Shown here in pieces: positions 1 to 10,519 of a stretch of 64,000 nt of DNA. The stretch is from Fratercula arctica. Lineage: Eukaryota; Chordata; Aves; Charadriiformes; Alcidae. A program made the translations under genes and the position numbers. The notes under the pieces are model-generated. The model was given only the letters and a program-made list of their open reading frames with translations. It made no database searches and was not told the origin of the DNA. The stretch is from contig CANTUZ010000020.1 in assembly GCA_947846985.1 (NCBI GenBank), positions 6,297,459-6,361,458 of the forward strand, given 5' to 3'. Numbering within the stretch: position 1 is the first letter of the stretch; each line of letters begins with the position of its first letter.

Positions 1-320
1 GGTAAAATAACTTCATCCACCAGTTTATTAACAGCTTGCCCTCTCTTGTATCTCACCTCCATAATGAGATAGAGCAGATATGATGGATTACATTTTGCCT
101 CCTGCTTCCATCCCGAATGAATTATCATTTCGCTCTTCTCGCAGTCTCGTGGTTTGGCTGCCTACAGCCCATTAAGTGGTGGGAAGTAGGAGGGGGAGGA
201 TGAAGCCATGTGATGTAAAAGGTAAAGGTCCCACTGAGAAAGCAGTTTTAATTTTCAGACTGGAAGACATGAAATTAAAAGAGAATGAGGAGATACTCTC
301 TCTTATATTTCATCTGGCAG
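1..320. other. possible conserved non-coding element at left edge
   Basis: Moderately AT-rich, without homopolymers or CpG clusters. It holds homeodomain-type cores (AATTATCATT near 120, TTTTAATTTTC near 247) and an NKX2-type core TTAAGTGG inside ATTAAGTGGT at 171-180. No open frame of note lies in it. The regulatory reading is inferred from texture; a multi-species alignment would decide it. The block may continue past the window edge. Confidence 0.22.
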
Positions 321-1789
321 TACAATGAAAACAAACAGAAAAATCCGATTGCGGGGACTATCTGAGCGTGCAGCTCTCCCTAGCAAATGCTCTCTCCCTC
401 GTGGAGGGCTCAGAGCCCAGGTGCATTCAATCACGACGAGCCAGGCTAGGTCCCCCCCCTTCACCAAAATGCCTTATTCTGCAGCTCTGCCCCAGCAAAA
501 GCCCTCCGAGGGCCAAGTACTCCCAGACCATAACTCTTGCCCTGCTCTGACAAGAAGTACTTTATACCATCCGGCTTCGTAAGAGCGTAGGAGTTTTACT
601 CACACACCAGAACAGAATCTAAAGTGTAACGCACACTTTTGTGCATCTTTCTTAAGCAAACCCCTGAATAACAGAAATCACAGGTTTTTTTCAAGCATAT
701 TGAAGGCTTCAACTGTTTTAGAAAAATCAAGATGCTTCAAGATTACTGATTTATCACAATGCCACTAAATACCTGGTTTCTTTTCCACAGAAACAAGCCA
801 CTGCCTGATTCTAATCATTATCCCATCAGTCCTGATACTTCAAGGAAATAACACTCACAGTTCTTGCCCTGGCCACTGCTTAGGAAAAAATAATTTTAAA
901 AAATTGCTAAGGATGATAATACAGAGCCCTGCTGGAACCCAAGTAATTTTATATGTCCTGTTTCATACCACAAGTGTTGGTTTGAAACGTAGGAGCGTAA
1001 CCAAGTCCTTGCAACAGAAGTAAGAGTCACACAATCCAGCTCTGAGCGTTTTATCTTTGTTGTATCTTTCAGCAGTAAATTTGCTTAATTATACGTTGGG
1101 TAAAGACACGACAATTGCCTCTTCACTTTAAAGTCAATTTAGCACTATGAAAATTCATGAAGCAAAAATTAATAAGCTTCACGCAGCTTCAGCACTGACC
1201 TCTGTTTTGTTCTTTCTCTTTGCCAAGAATTTGTTACAGGTTCTACTACCAAGAGCTGATTCTTCCCCACAACCAGGAAAAAGCATCAGGGAACTCAATG
1301 CATCTTGTAGCAGCAAAAGTCAACACTGCAGTCTTAACAGCTCGCTAATATTTTCTCCTCACACAATTTTGCCATAGAGGGTTTGTTTTGAAGCATATTT
1401 TAGTCTAATGTGAACGACGGGTCTGGCCACCATTAGCAAAAGACTGTAAGTGAATGTCTGCAGGGTAATGGATTCTTGATAGCAACTGTATCTAAATGGG
1501 CAAATTAAATCATAAAACAGTTTTAGCTTTTGATAAACTTGATGAGTTGCTCACTACAAACTAAGTTAAAGACGAGAGGAAAGGCTCAGCTGATTTAGCA
1601 GCTTATCAGACACCTTTAATTTCCATCTTCAGAATTTCATGCTGTGGTGAGAATATGAAAGATATTGATTTTGCTCGTACCTACGATGCAGGACAAGATC
1701 TAAATTTGATTTCAGTTACTCTACGTTCTATGTAGTAAGACAAATTAAAAACAAGCGAAGCGCCTGCCCCTCTGGACATTAATCTTTCC
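321..1789. other. non-coding stretch, nothing recognised
   Basis: Mixed-composition DNA. Two overlapping open frames at 325-582 are short and have no recognisable protein character. Around 905-960 there is a faint resemblance to an internal CR1 LINE segment, too weak to annotate. No RNA gene or tandem repeat was seen. Confidence 0.5.
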
Positions 1790-1935
1790 TGCAGCCGTTG
1801 CAGTGACACCTGAAGGCACGAGCTGACCCGGTGCTGTGCGTGGGACACGCAGCCATCGCCGTCACTCGCCCGGCGCAGGCAGTGCCACCTTCTGTACCAC
1901 TCTCCACCCTGGCGCCGGCCCAGGTGCTGCTCCTC
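1790..1935. other. short CpG-bearing GC-rich patch
   Basis: About 145 bp with roughly a dozen CpG dinucleotides, including the motifs CCCGGCGCAGG and GGCGCCGGCC, set in AT-rich flanks. It is too short for a classical promoter CpG island. It could be a small unmethylated island, a GC-biased gene-conversion patch or a fragment of an undetected exon; the sequence alone does not choose. Confidence 0.4.
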
Positions 1936-2091
1936 ACCGACACAACTCCCTGCTGCTAGATATCAAATGATTTTTAACGTCATGAACCCAGCTTTGGAGC
2001 CGGGGCTTTGGCTTAGGAGGATTAAAGCTTAAACACTCAGATCCTACGTTCCTTGTCTAATAATCCTGTAATAATACCTCCCCTAAGACTC

Positions 2092-2147
2092 AGGAGAGGA
2101 AAGAAAATAAAGGGGTGAAAACAAAAAAAAGGGGAAAAAAAAAAAGA
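2092..2147 (+). repeat. purine-rich low-complexity tract
   Basis: Almost pure A/G with only three interrupting pyrimidines, containing two GGGG blocks and an 11-A run at 2135-2145. It generates the spurious F/S-rich minus-strand open frame across it. Confidence 0.8.
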
Positions 2148-3119
2148 TTTTTGCTGTAAGTTCATGAAAAACATGGGTGGGCTGGAAAAGTCTGCTCCAA
2201 ACTCGCCCCTGTGAACACAGCATGGGATGAAACAAGAGCAGAGGAACTCTGAAAAGACAAGGAACCGACTTTGACAGATGGATGTAAATGTGCCTTTCAG
2301 TGCAGGAGAACAGTTGATTCTAAGGCATGAAATCAAATTAGTGCATCTGCAGCTGCCTATGTGTCATCCAGCTTCATGTTTTACACACTAAAGACATTTT
2401 TTTAACCTCATGTTAGCTGCACTTTTTTTTTTAATATTACACTCCAGGATTTGCAAAATGGTATTGGCAGGTATTAAAATGAAAGCTGAAGCAATGGCAC
2501 AATCTGTCTCATTTTCTATTGTAACATGACAGAAATCTTTTTTGGACTCATTTACTATCAGGTAGGAGAAGACTTGGAAAAAATGAAATCCCAGCCTCAA
2601 CTTCAACAAGAAATTCAAAACTCTTCAAAAACTGTAAGCAAATAGTCGTGTGTTTCTTGGTGAATTTGAGGCTGGTTGGTCCTCCAACCATCTCACCTCC
2701 CCAGCTCCTCATCTGCCTGCCGCAGACGCCAGCGCGCCTCTCCACCACCAAACCTTCACAACACGGGCACTGGGACACGTTCCCTGAGAAGGTGAGAGTG
2801 CAGAGGACAGACCTGGGAGAAAGGAGGCGATTTCAGCAGAGGTGTTGGAAGGGTTCAGGGCACGTTTCATGGGAAAAGGTCTCAGCAGTGCGCCCAGAGC
2901 TGTGTGTCGCTGGGGAAGCAGCAGATAACGGTGCAAATGACCAAACAACCCATCAGGCTTGGTGAAGAAAGGTCCCCTCTCCTCCCACGCTCTGTGGATG
3001 CTCTTCCTCTCCCATGCTCCCAGGAGCAAAACAGCTGTGGGGAACGAACTGGCCACGGCTGGTCCCGCCACTCACACCTCGCCCAGTGTCACTCCTCCGG
3101 GCAGGTTTTATGACTTCAC
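2148..3119. other. non-coding stretch with overlapping spurious frames
   Basis: Several mutually overlapping open frames on both strands (2648-2965 plus, 2709-3071 minus, 2904-3252 plus) share the same moderately GC-rich DNA at 2690-3080. None has a recognisable domain, and frames open on both strands over one segment are what GC-rich non-coding DNA gives. No other feature seen. Confidence 0.45.
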
Positions 3120-3157
3120 AATTACACCATTTTGCAAGAATTACACCTTTTTACAAG
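3120..3157 (+). repeat. two adjacent 19-bp tandem copies
   Basis: AATTACACCATTTTGCAAG (3120-3138) is followed directly by AATTACACCTTTTTACAAG (3139-3157). The copies match at 17 of 19 positions. The second copy and the following GTG form a small hairpin, CACCTT/AAGGTG, around a 5-nt loop. This looks like a local slippage duplication. Confidence 0.85.
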
Positions 3158-3951
3158 GTGAAAGACACTCACACCCTCAGACATTTGTCCCACCCGCACA
3201 GCGCCCAAGGGCGTCCTGTGGAGAATCAAAGCCTACAACCAGTTTGGGTTGATCTCTGGGGCTTCTCTCTCAGCTGGCTGGGTTGGTGAACTCCTTATTT
3301 TTATTCTAATGCGGCTGGAGGACCAGTGCGGGATCATATGTCTACACATGTAGAAAAAACTTTTCCCTTGTTAAAGACCAATTAAAGTTGTTATTAGATG
3401 TCCGTATATAAGGTAGCCACATTGCACTACAGCCATATGGAAGTTAAATGATAAATAATTTAAAAATGAATGTTTTAAAATAAGAATCTTGCTTGCAGTC
3501 TTGAAAACTTTCATACTCAGTGCTTTTAACTTACAAGTTACTTGGTGTTTCAAAAATTGGGAACAATGCAGACAGCACAGATGACTAAAAATTTGTTGTC
3601 TGATTTTCAACATAAAAATCATTGTACTACACTTCAGCTTTCCATGAGCAATGATTACATTACAGAATACCTGCCTACAGCCCTCAGAATTGATCAAAAT
3701 AAAAAGCTGAACTTGTATAGTTTTTTATAACCAATTCCTAAGGGTTTGGTCACATTCAGCACAAGATAAAATGAAGCAGAGATTGATTTATGTAGAAGGA
3801 ACTGTAGTTGCAAGGTTGGGCAAATTGTATCTACTGCAAGTGGGAATGGCTATTGCCCAAACACAAATCAGATGAATTGTAACAGAAATAGGAAGACAAA
3901 AGGTACAACTTTTTCCCTGTTTTCTTTCCAGTGCAAGTACCAGACTAATTT
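3158..3951. other. AT-rich non-coding stretch
   Basis: Unremarkable AT-rich DNA from 3300 onward. The open frames here (3371-3697 minus, 3542-3730 plus) lie antisense to each other and show no domain. No RNA gene or interspersed repeat recognised. Confidence 0.45.
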
Positions 3952-3977
3952 GGGGGGGGGGGGGGGGGGGGGGGGGG
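3952..3977 (+). repeat. 26-nt poly-G homopolymer
   Basis: An uninterrupted run of 26 G follows CTAATTT and precedes AGGCAAATAC. It can form a G-quadruplex on the plus strand and an i-motif on the complement. Its exact length is the kind of base call most prone to sequencing or assembly error. It is also why a minus-strand frame at 3788-4060 seems to encode a proline run. Confidence 0.95.
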
Positions 3978-4424
3978 AGGCAAATACAGGAAGGGTGACT
4001 GTTTTCTTGTAACACAATGAGACAGCAAAACAAAATGAAAGTTTCACAACTCCTAATCATTTAATTCTCATGTTTGACCCTTCATTTGTCATCCCTTATA
4101 TAGCAGAAAGTCAAGACTTAATACACTACCAAGTGAAGAATTTTATCAAATAAAAGGATCCGAGTGCTGGATCCTGCACCGGAATGATTTCTTCATGTCA
4201 CCCTTAAAAATGAGAGAGAACTCATCTCTGCTGAGTGATTGAGGAAAAGGAAAAAGAAAAAGCAGAAAGCTTTTGCGCCCTGCCAAGGAGGATTAATCTG
4301 GTAGCTGGGCATTTTTCTATCATTGCCTCAGGTAAAGAAGTGGGATAACAAACGTTTCCAGAAGGTGTCCCAGAACCCAGCAATGGAAGTGTGGGTGAAT
4401 GAGAAGGTGAAGGGAAAAGCCGGC
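3978..4424. other. non-coding stretch
   Basis: AT-rich. A short stretch near 4162-4180 (GAGTGCTGGATCCTGCACC) recalls one CR1 segment, but the similarity stops after about 18 nt, so it is not annotated as a repeat. Nothing else seen. Confidence 0.4.
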
Positions 4425-4640
4425 CTCGCATGTGGGCAGCTCCGCGCACAACTTGCCTGGGTGCAGGCGGGGTACCTACGTGCAGATTTCTCTCTGCTAT
4501 TTGTAAGCCACATTGCCAGGACAGACGCACCCCTGCGCATGGAAGCCACAGCAAAGCTGTGCGCTTTCTCACAGGGTGCGCGGAGCGGACGCCGCAGCGC
4601 CTGCAGACCATCACTCAGGAGAGGAGGCGTTGGCTTTGTG
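4425..4640. other. CpG-bearing GC-rich patch
   Basis: About 215 bp with over a dozen CpGs, for example in CCTCGCATG, TCCGCGCAC and GTGCGCGGAGCGGACG. Open frames run through it on both strands (4222-4614 minus, 4323-4772 plus, 4328-4705 minus). This is expected of CpG-rich sequence with few stop codons, and none resembles a known protein. Confidence 0.4.
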
Positions 4641-5329
4641 GGACATGCTCTGGGCACTCTTCTGAAGGCCTCTGAACAGCCAAAAAAATCCATGAAGAAA
4701 GTCATGAAGAGTTATATCAGCCAACTACCTGGAGCTCACACATTACTAGTTCTGCATCCTAACCCACCCTGAAAAAAAATCACAGCCCAAATTGTTTATT
4801 TTTATCATAGGGAAAATCCCGTTGGGCACCGAGAACCCTCTGTGCAAAACAAGTTACTTCCGTGAAGACTTTATAGCTGAAATAATTACATCATTATGTT
4901 TCCTATGTGGACTGCTGCAGCTTCACTAGTGGTGCTGCTTGAGCACTGGTAAAAGAAAAAAATATCTAGTAGGAAATTTCTGCATTAAGACGTGATCCAA
5001 AAGCAGCTCTTTTTATGTAGATCCTTCTTCTCTGACTCAGCAATACCACTGATGAATAATCCTGCTTGCAATGCACCCCGACTTACCAAGCCTTTAGCCT
5101 ACTGCAGTACCAGAGTATTTTCCCCCCATTCCACTTCCCTTTTCCTTGAAAACCTAGTGATGTCTCTGTCATGTCACCATTTAAAACCCCCTGTTCTTAC
5201 ATGCATGTTACACCTGTGACGCCTGCTGTGGTTGCACACTGAACACAAAGTGCCAAACAATGCAGGGAGAAGGAGGGGAAATCAAAGCATTTTAGAAATC
5301 TTAAGCTTGGCAAAAGCTGTGTATAATTT
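4641..5329. other. non-coding stretch, nothing recognised
   Basis: Ordinary AT-leaning sequence with no convincing frame, repeat or RNA gene. Confidence 0.45.
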
Positions 5330-5480
5330 TGCTTAGGCTGCAAGTTGGCTTGAGAAAACAGTATCAAAGCGCCATCATTTCCAATTGCTTGAGCTTTACT
5401 TTTTATTTTTACTGCTTATTGTAGATCCCAGACTGACAGCTCTGAAAAATGTATATTTTCCATTTACACAAGAATAAGGA
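5330..5480. other. possible conserved non-coding element
   Basis: A low-CpG AT-rich block with CCAATTG, GACTGACAGCT and a T/A-rich centre. Judged only by texture; no conservation data are available. Confidence 0.18.
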
Positions 5481-6199
5481 GTAACAACTCAGCAACAGCA
5501 CAGGCATCTGAGAGACATCTTTCCCTAATCAACTGTTGACCTGGGAGCATCACCTGGAGGACTATGAACCCATAGTCCAGTCCTGCCCTTGATTGTCTTC
5601 AAACTGACTACTTGTGGAAGTATTCGTGAAAGACACAGCCAGAACCATAAATTGACAGTCCAGTAATGAACAACTGATGAAAATTTCACAACCAATCTGC
5701 TCAAAGTCCATGAGGCTGCATACAAATGAAAACAGAATATAATAAACACTTAAGTCTCTTGCAAGACCACATCCTCCAAAAAGCCACCGCTTGAGCTGTA
5801 AAAGCTCGTTTAATGTAAATCCATAATGCACAGGTACTTGTTGCATTCCAATACCGATGTAAAATTCCCATTTGGGTTGATTTTACAGCACTCTGACTTC
5901 ATTCACAAGTAACAAGTAGACCTTTCTTATGTTCCTGGAGGTGATGAAGACAAGGCTGGAAAACTCATCACCGCTCTGTGATCCTGCGTCTGCAGTTGGA
6001 CCAGCCCCTGTTTACCAGCAGGTCCAACAGAAGCGCTGGAAATTCCCAGGCTTCTTGGTTCATAGGCTAAAGAAGAAAATTTCTATTTCTATAGCAATCT
6101 TTTAAAATAAAAACACTTGTACCTGAAAATCTGTTGGCCTATGTGATTTCTGCGGGTTCATCCCTAGCAGTAGATGAGATGTTCTCATGATGCATCACT
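5481..6199. other. non-coding stretch, nothing recognised
   Basis: No supported feature. Short minus-strand frames at 5525-5846 overlap in two registers and have no recognisable domain. Confidence 0.45.
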
Positions 6200-6560
6200 G
6201 CCTGATATCTGGATGCAAATTACAGGAGCCGTACTTCCTGAAATCAGCATAAAAAAGTTGAAAATGCATTAGGTTTGGGAGTAAGCTTGGCTTTCAGTAT
6301 AATATTTCTATTACAGCAGCTATCCAATTGGAAAAAAACAGCTCATCCTCGGATATGATAAAAAAAAGCAGATGAGTTTGCTGCTATGATTTTGGAAACT
6401 TTTGATGCTTGCAATATTTACATGCCATACACAGTATATTATAAGCTAGCAATTAAAACTCTTTCTTTTCCTACATCAAATAAAGTCAATTTTGGTACGC
6501 ATGACACAGAGGGCTGCGAGTGCTGCCCGGCCTCTCCCTTCTGCTCCAATTTGCATTTGG
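6200..6560. promoter_or_regulatory. possible regulatory block with octamer sites
   Basis: It contains ATGCAAAT at 6213-6220 and ATTTGCAT at 6549-6556, both perfect POU octamer consensus. The AT-rich block between them carries CCAATTGG and GCTAGCAATTAAA. A third octamer, ATTTGCAT, lies at 7398-7405. Chance predicts about two octamers in 64 kb of random DNA counting both strands, so three in 1.2 kb is a mild enrichment. Enhancer function is inferred. Confidence 0.25.
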
Positions 6561-6649
6561 CCCATAGGCTTTGCCAGAAGTCTTCATTCCTGATTTACCT
6601 GCCCCTTTTACATACCTGAAAACCCCTGTTCTGTGGAGCTGATGGTGCT

Positions 6650-6760
6650 GGGGGTTTGCATCGCGGGATGAAACGCGATGTGCAGTGCCACCCCACTCCC
6701 GCTCCTCGGGGGCGTCGTGACTCACGCTGCGCAAAGGGGGTTGAAAAACAACCCGAGAAG
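6650..6760. other. small GC-rich patch with an AP-1 core
   Basis: It holds several CpGs and a perfect AP-1 core TGACTCA within CGTGACTCACGCTGCGC near 6718. It is surrounded by AT-rich DNA. A single AP-1 match is weak evidence for function. Confidence 0.3.
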
Positions 6761-7789
6761 TAGCTGGACCTTTTTGATCTCCTGCCCTGTGATGTGCTGT
6801 CAAAGAGGGGATGCTCCGCGAAACACGTAAACACGTGGCAGTGCTGATGCAGCAAGCTTTTGATGCAGCCCTGTCTACACTTAAAGCAAATCCTCCTTTT
6901 GAGGATCTCACAGCGGTTTGGGCAAAACAGCAAGAAAGGCAGGGAGGCTGCACCCCCCTGCCCGAGGAACCGAGTCTCATGGAAGTAGCAAGTACCAATT
7001 TTTCTTTTCAGTACAAAAGAGTAACTTATTACAAACACACCCACACTATGGAAAACCAACCTCGTAACCGTCTCTCTGGCTCCTACGCCAGCCACAAACT
7101 GGCTCTAGCCCCAGGATGGAAGAGCAGGGCTAAGTACAGTGAATGAATTCCCCAAGTCACACTGGTGCAGGCAGGGGACCTGCCAGGACTGTGGGGCAGA
7201 GGGAGAGCGGTGGTGCAGTGAGAGCGATGCAGCGTTCCAGGCTGCCCACAGCACCCCGGAGAAACGCGGCCAAAATCCTGCCGGGCTCCCCATCAGCCAC
7301 AGTATTTCTGCTCCTGTTTGACTTTGACACAGTTCTGGTCGATGTACCGTTGCAGCAGAACTCACTTCTGATTTCAAATCCTAGGATGCATCAGATAATT
7401 TGCATTTACTTCAGTTTTCAGATCTGGGAAGTGTCTTAGGACACCATATGATGGAAGCACCTTCATTAGTTTTAATGATTATTGCAACTAAATTGCAGTA
7501 ATCACCTACATTTCCACAGCAAAACTAACCTCTTAAGAAGCACGTGAACAGCTTGGTTCATCCAGACACGGACAGATACAGAGCACCCTGAGCCACACCG
7601 TAAGCGGGTGGGAAACCCAGCCTAAGAAAATGCAGGAACCCCTTTACAGACAGTTTTATCGGCTTTTTCCACCAGCGTCTATATAAAGACAAAAAGAAGC
7701 AGATATTTTTAACTTAAATTTTTAACTGAAGTGCTTGATGGCAGCATTAAAACACGATCACAGGAGCATTGCCAGGGCCTGCAGGATGC
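6761..7789. other. non-coding stretch
   Basis: Overlapping frames at 6811-7146 (plus), 7105-7377 (minus) and 7139-7439 (plus) conflict and look spurious. A TATA-like CTATATAAAG lies near 7679 but has no associated promoter features. The third octamer noted for this region is at 7398-7405. Confidence 0.4.
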
Positions 7790-7870
7790 GGCAACGGGCT
7801 GAGAGCCCCCTCTAGCGCGGCGCTCCCGGACGGACGCTCCCGCAGCCGCCTCGCTCAGCTCTTGGAATGG
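7790..7870. other. small CpG-bearing GC-rich patch
   Basis: About 80 bp including TCTAGCGCGGCGCTCCCGG and GCAGCCGCCTCGC, set in AT-rich flanks. Same class as the other short GC patches in this window. Confidence 0.4.
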
Positions 7871-8314
7871 TGTCTGTGCAGCCACGCTAGTATTTATGGC
7901 TATTGTCAGGCGAGGGGGAAAATTTAAGGGGAGTTCAGCATCAGCTAGTTCACACGGCATGTAGGGCTGTGCACGGCTGAGCCCTGCGTCGAGACCCCTC
8001 CCCATCCGACATGCCGAGAAATTGGATAAATATCTTCACTATCATTATATGGGCTAAATCTCATTTGGAAAGACTGCAGAGAGAACTGTAAAGATCCCAC
8101 CCAATCTTGGTAAACAAGTTTATATCCTTAATTTTCCAGTGCAGTTCATCTGTCAGACTAGACATTCAGCTCCACAGTCCAACCGCAGGTTAATCAAACA
8201 CGTTTAAAAATGTAAATAAAATGCTGCAATGAATAATATTTGTAGATAGACTAATCTAAATGTTATCAAATGAAAGGAATGACTTTAGGACTTAGAAGTA
8301 TTTCTGTTATCAGA

Positions 8315-8344
8315 TCACAGTTTCATATTTTTATGAAACTGTGA
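8315..8344 (+). repeat. perfect 13-bp hairpin, 4-T loop
   Basis: TCACAGTTTCATA (8315-8327) and TATGAAACTGTGA (8332-8344) are exact reverse complements separated by TTTT. A perfect 13-bp stem with a tetraloop is unusual outside tRNA-like genes, terminators and transposon ends. The stem is too short for a canonical microRNA precursor. A second, nested inverted repeat starts 14 bp downstream. Confidence 0.9.
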
Positions 8345-8357
8345 GGGGGTTTTTGAG

Positions 8358-8419
8358 CCTCGGTAAGTTATATTCAGCTCTTAAACAGAATATAACCCAG
8401 CTTTAAGGACTTACTGAGG
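8358..8419 (+). repeat. nested inverted repeat
   Basis: The outer arms CCTCGGTAAGT (8358-8368) and ACTTACTGAGG (8409-8419) pair over 11 positions, one of them a G-U type pair if transcribed from this strand. The inner arms GTTATATTC (8367-8375) and GAATATAAC (8388-8396) pair perfectly over 9 bp around a 12-nt loop. The two stems share two bases on the left side, so they stack or compete. Together with 8315-8344 this makes a roughly 105-bp segment unusually rich in self-complementarity. It could be a structured RNA, a cruciform or a remnant of a small palindromic transposon. Confidence 0.75.
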
Positions 8420-10497
8420 AAACAACTGGATGTGATACAGACTTATCTATCCATTCTACCAATAAAGAATGAAATGGAAAAATAAAATTAAATAACGATA
8501 AAAATAACTAGGGAAATTGTGTCTTCCAGGGGAAGAGCACCGATCTTCCCAAGTGGTCTCTCCACAGGACCGCTTCCCTGAGATCCTTCCTGTATCCACC
8601 CGGTCGGGTCAAATGAGCACCTCGCTTGCTGCACCCCCAAATAGTTCAAGCCGTTGCCTCCCTAATTCCTCTCACAAGAGGGTCAGCAGCAGAGACCTCT
8701 GCTCCTCCTCACAGGGGTGGGGGCTGCAGCCTCGTGCACTCCATGTCCTTCACCCCCACATTGTAATGTCAATGAAGACATTCCCAAGAGGAAGCAGAGG
8801 CACCATGTGCAAGGACAGCAGGGCAACGGCTCAGTACTGTCAGCTCTTCAATTCGTGGAGTTACGACAAGCAGCCACCCTAGAGTTCTGCTCTTCACATC
8901 TAGGACCCTTTTTTGTGGCCCAAAGTAGCAAGGGACATAACAGCTGGCGCTCCTGCAACTAGTGAAAGATGCCTTAAGAGGGCTGTCTAACCAAAAAACT
9001 CGTCTGTGTATTTCTAGTAGAGTTAATAAAAAGTGTTATTTCTCCCTGAAAACCTTTCCTTCCTCAAGACTTTCTCAGAGACTCTTCAGTTGAGAAGAGC
9101 TGGTCCCAAGAGTGTTCTCCATCACTGTCCTCATCCCAGTGCACACAAAAACCTCACCATGAACTCAGACAAACTGTCCTTTTGATTTGTGAGGCTCACA
9201 AAAGCATCAAGGCTTCAAGCTGCTGAGAAGAGGAGGATCAGGTTATGATTTCTCCTCTTATTCTGCTGCTAGAAAAAAAAAATTATACTTCTGAGTCTCA
9301 CATCCAATTTTATTATTTTTTTTTTTACCATTATGCCAATGAATAACTATTAATTTCTTACAGACACCTGAGACCCCAGAGGTCATTGGGACAAACGACT
9401 TGTGAAACCACAGCACTGTCATCTTCTCCTCTCTATCTTTTCTTCTGATTTTTATGGCACTTTATTTACTTGCTACCTGTTGTCTACATACTAAAATGTA
9501 ACCTCCCAGCAGCAGAATCTTAGTGCTTTGCTTTAACAGCCTATAACAAGGCCCTGACCTGAGCCCCGAGACATGACTGCACTAAACTCACGCCATTACC
9601 AGGAACAAAGCAGATATTTCTGCATCTGAAATGGATTTTCAGTGCTGTGCCTTCCACCACATCCATACCCCGTTCACAGTGACCTGGCAGGGAACAAAAC
9701 AGCTTAGGAGCAAAGACACAGACAGAGCACGTTCTCGGTCACTGACCTCTCAAGGACCCAATGGGGCTGGTCACCTTGATGGTCCACACAATTGCACCAG
9801 TAGCCTCAGATCTAACCTGCAGGGCATCTCCACTACACTGGACAATATTAATGTTGGTACCTTCATGTCACAGCCTATCATGAGGTCTAAAGATAAGCTG
9901 CACTGGAGCCAATCACGTGTTGGCTTATCATCCAAGGATGTCCTGAATACCATGGTGCCAGAGATCCCCTCCCAGGACTTGGGGAAGCACGAGCAATTGT
10001 CTGAGGTTGACCCCAAGAAGACAGATGCCAAGTCTGCCATTTAGAGTTGTCCCTTAGCCAAATTCTCAGGTTCCTAATGTGGTTGCTTTTTTTTCCAGTG
10101 GGGCTTTCTGTGAATAATAAAGACCCAGATCTGCTTTCTGTAGGGGGAAGCACTGACCTTCTGAAGACCCATTGGGTTCAGCTGTTCCAGAGGTCACATC
10201 AGCCATTTGTACAACTTGCACCAGCTATACAAGCCAGCAAGGAAGATGGCTATGTACCTTCTTGAACAAGGCACTTGGTAATGCTGGGATTTGTTTGACA
10301 CTTTGCCATAGGGAGCTGAAGAGGACTTCTCCCCTCTGCTCCCGTTCCTTCCAGACACTTCCCATTCACATCGCACGTGGAAAGTTACAGACTTCAGAGT
10401 CTATGTCCATAGATCAGAAGTCAAGAAAGGAGACAGCAAAGGTCCTTTGATGGAGTACGAAGTAGGAGACATTTCAAAGATGGTTAAATAAAAAGTC
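8420..10497. other. non-coding stretch with one longer open frame
   Basis: An 11-T run lies at 9316-9326. A plus-strand frame at 9631-10044 (137 codons) and minus-strand frames over the same DNA (9771-10153) show no domain I know. A pyrimidine tract ending in CAG near 10099 resembles a splice acceptor but has no supported exon behind it. Nothing else recognised. Confidence 0.4.
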
Positions 10498-10519
10498 TTT
10501 TTTTTTTTTTTTTTCTTTT
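10498..10519 (+). repeat. poly-T tract
   Basis: Seventeen T at 10498-10514, one C, then five T. No SINE or LINE body was recognised on the upstream or downstream side, so it is listed as a simple repeat, not as a retrotransposon tail. Confidence 0.85.

Noticed and set aside
900..1000. Faint resemblance to an internal segment of a CR1-like LINE.
   Set aside because: Only scattered short matches, no stretch long enough to support homology without an alignment.
3788..4060. Minus-strand frame with a proline run.
   Set aside because: The prolines come from the poly-G homopolymer; not a protein signal.
4162..4180. GAGTGCTGGATCCTGCACC resembles a CR1 motif.
   Set aside because: Similarity ends after about 18 nt and neither side continues in the expected order.
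6110..6170. CGGGTTCATCCC looks like a tRNA T-arm/B box.
   Set aside because: No proper A box or acceptor stem at the right distance; no cloverleaf can be drawn.
7678..7690. Strong TATA-like sequence CTATATAAAG.
   Set aside because: No downstream transcript evidence, initiator context or coding frame; such matches are common in AT-rich DNA.
9631..10044. 137-codon plus-strand frame, followed by a splice-acceptor-like pyrimidine tract.
   Set aside because: No recognisable domain, antisense frames over the same DNA, and no matching donor or exon structure.
10498..10519. Poly-T as a possible retrotransposed gene or SINE tail on the minus strand.
   Set aside because: The adjacent sequence shows no recognisable SINE, LINE or processed mRNA and no target duplication.
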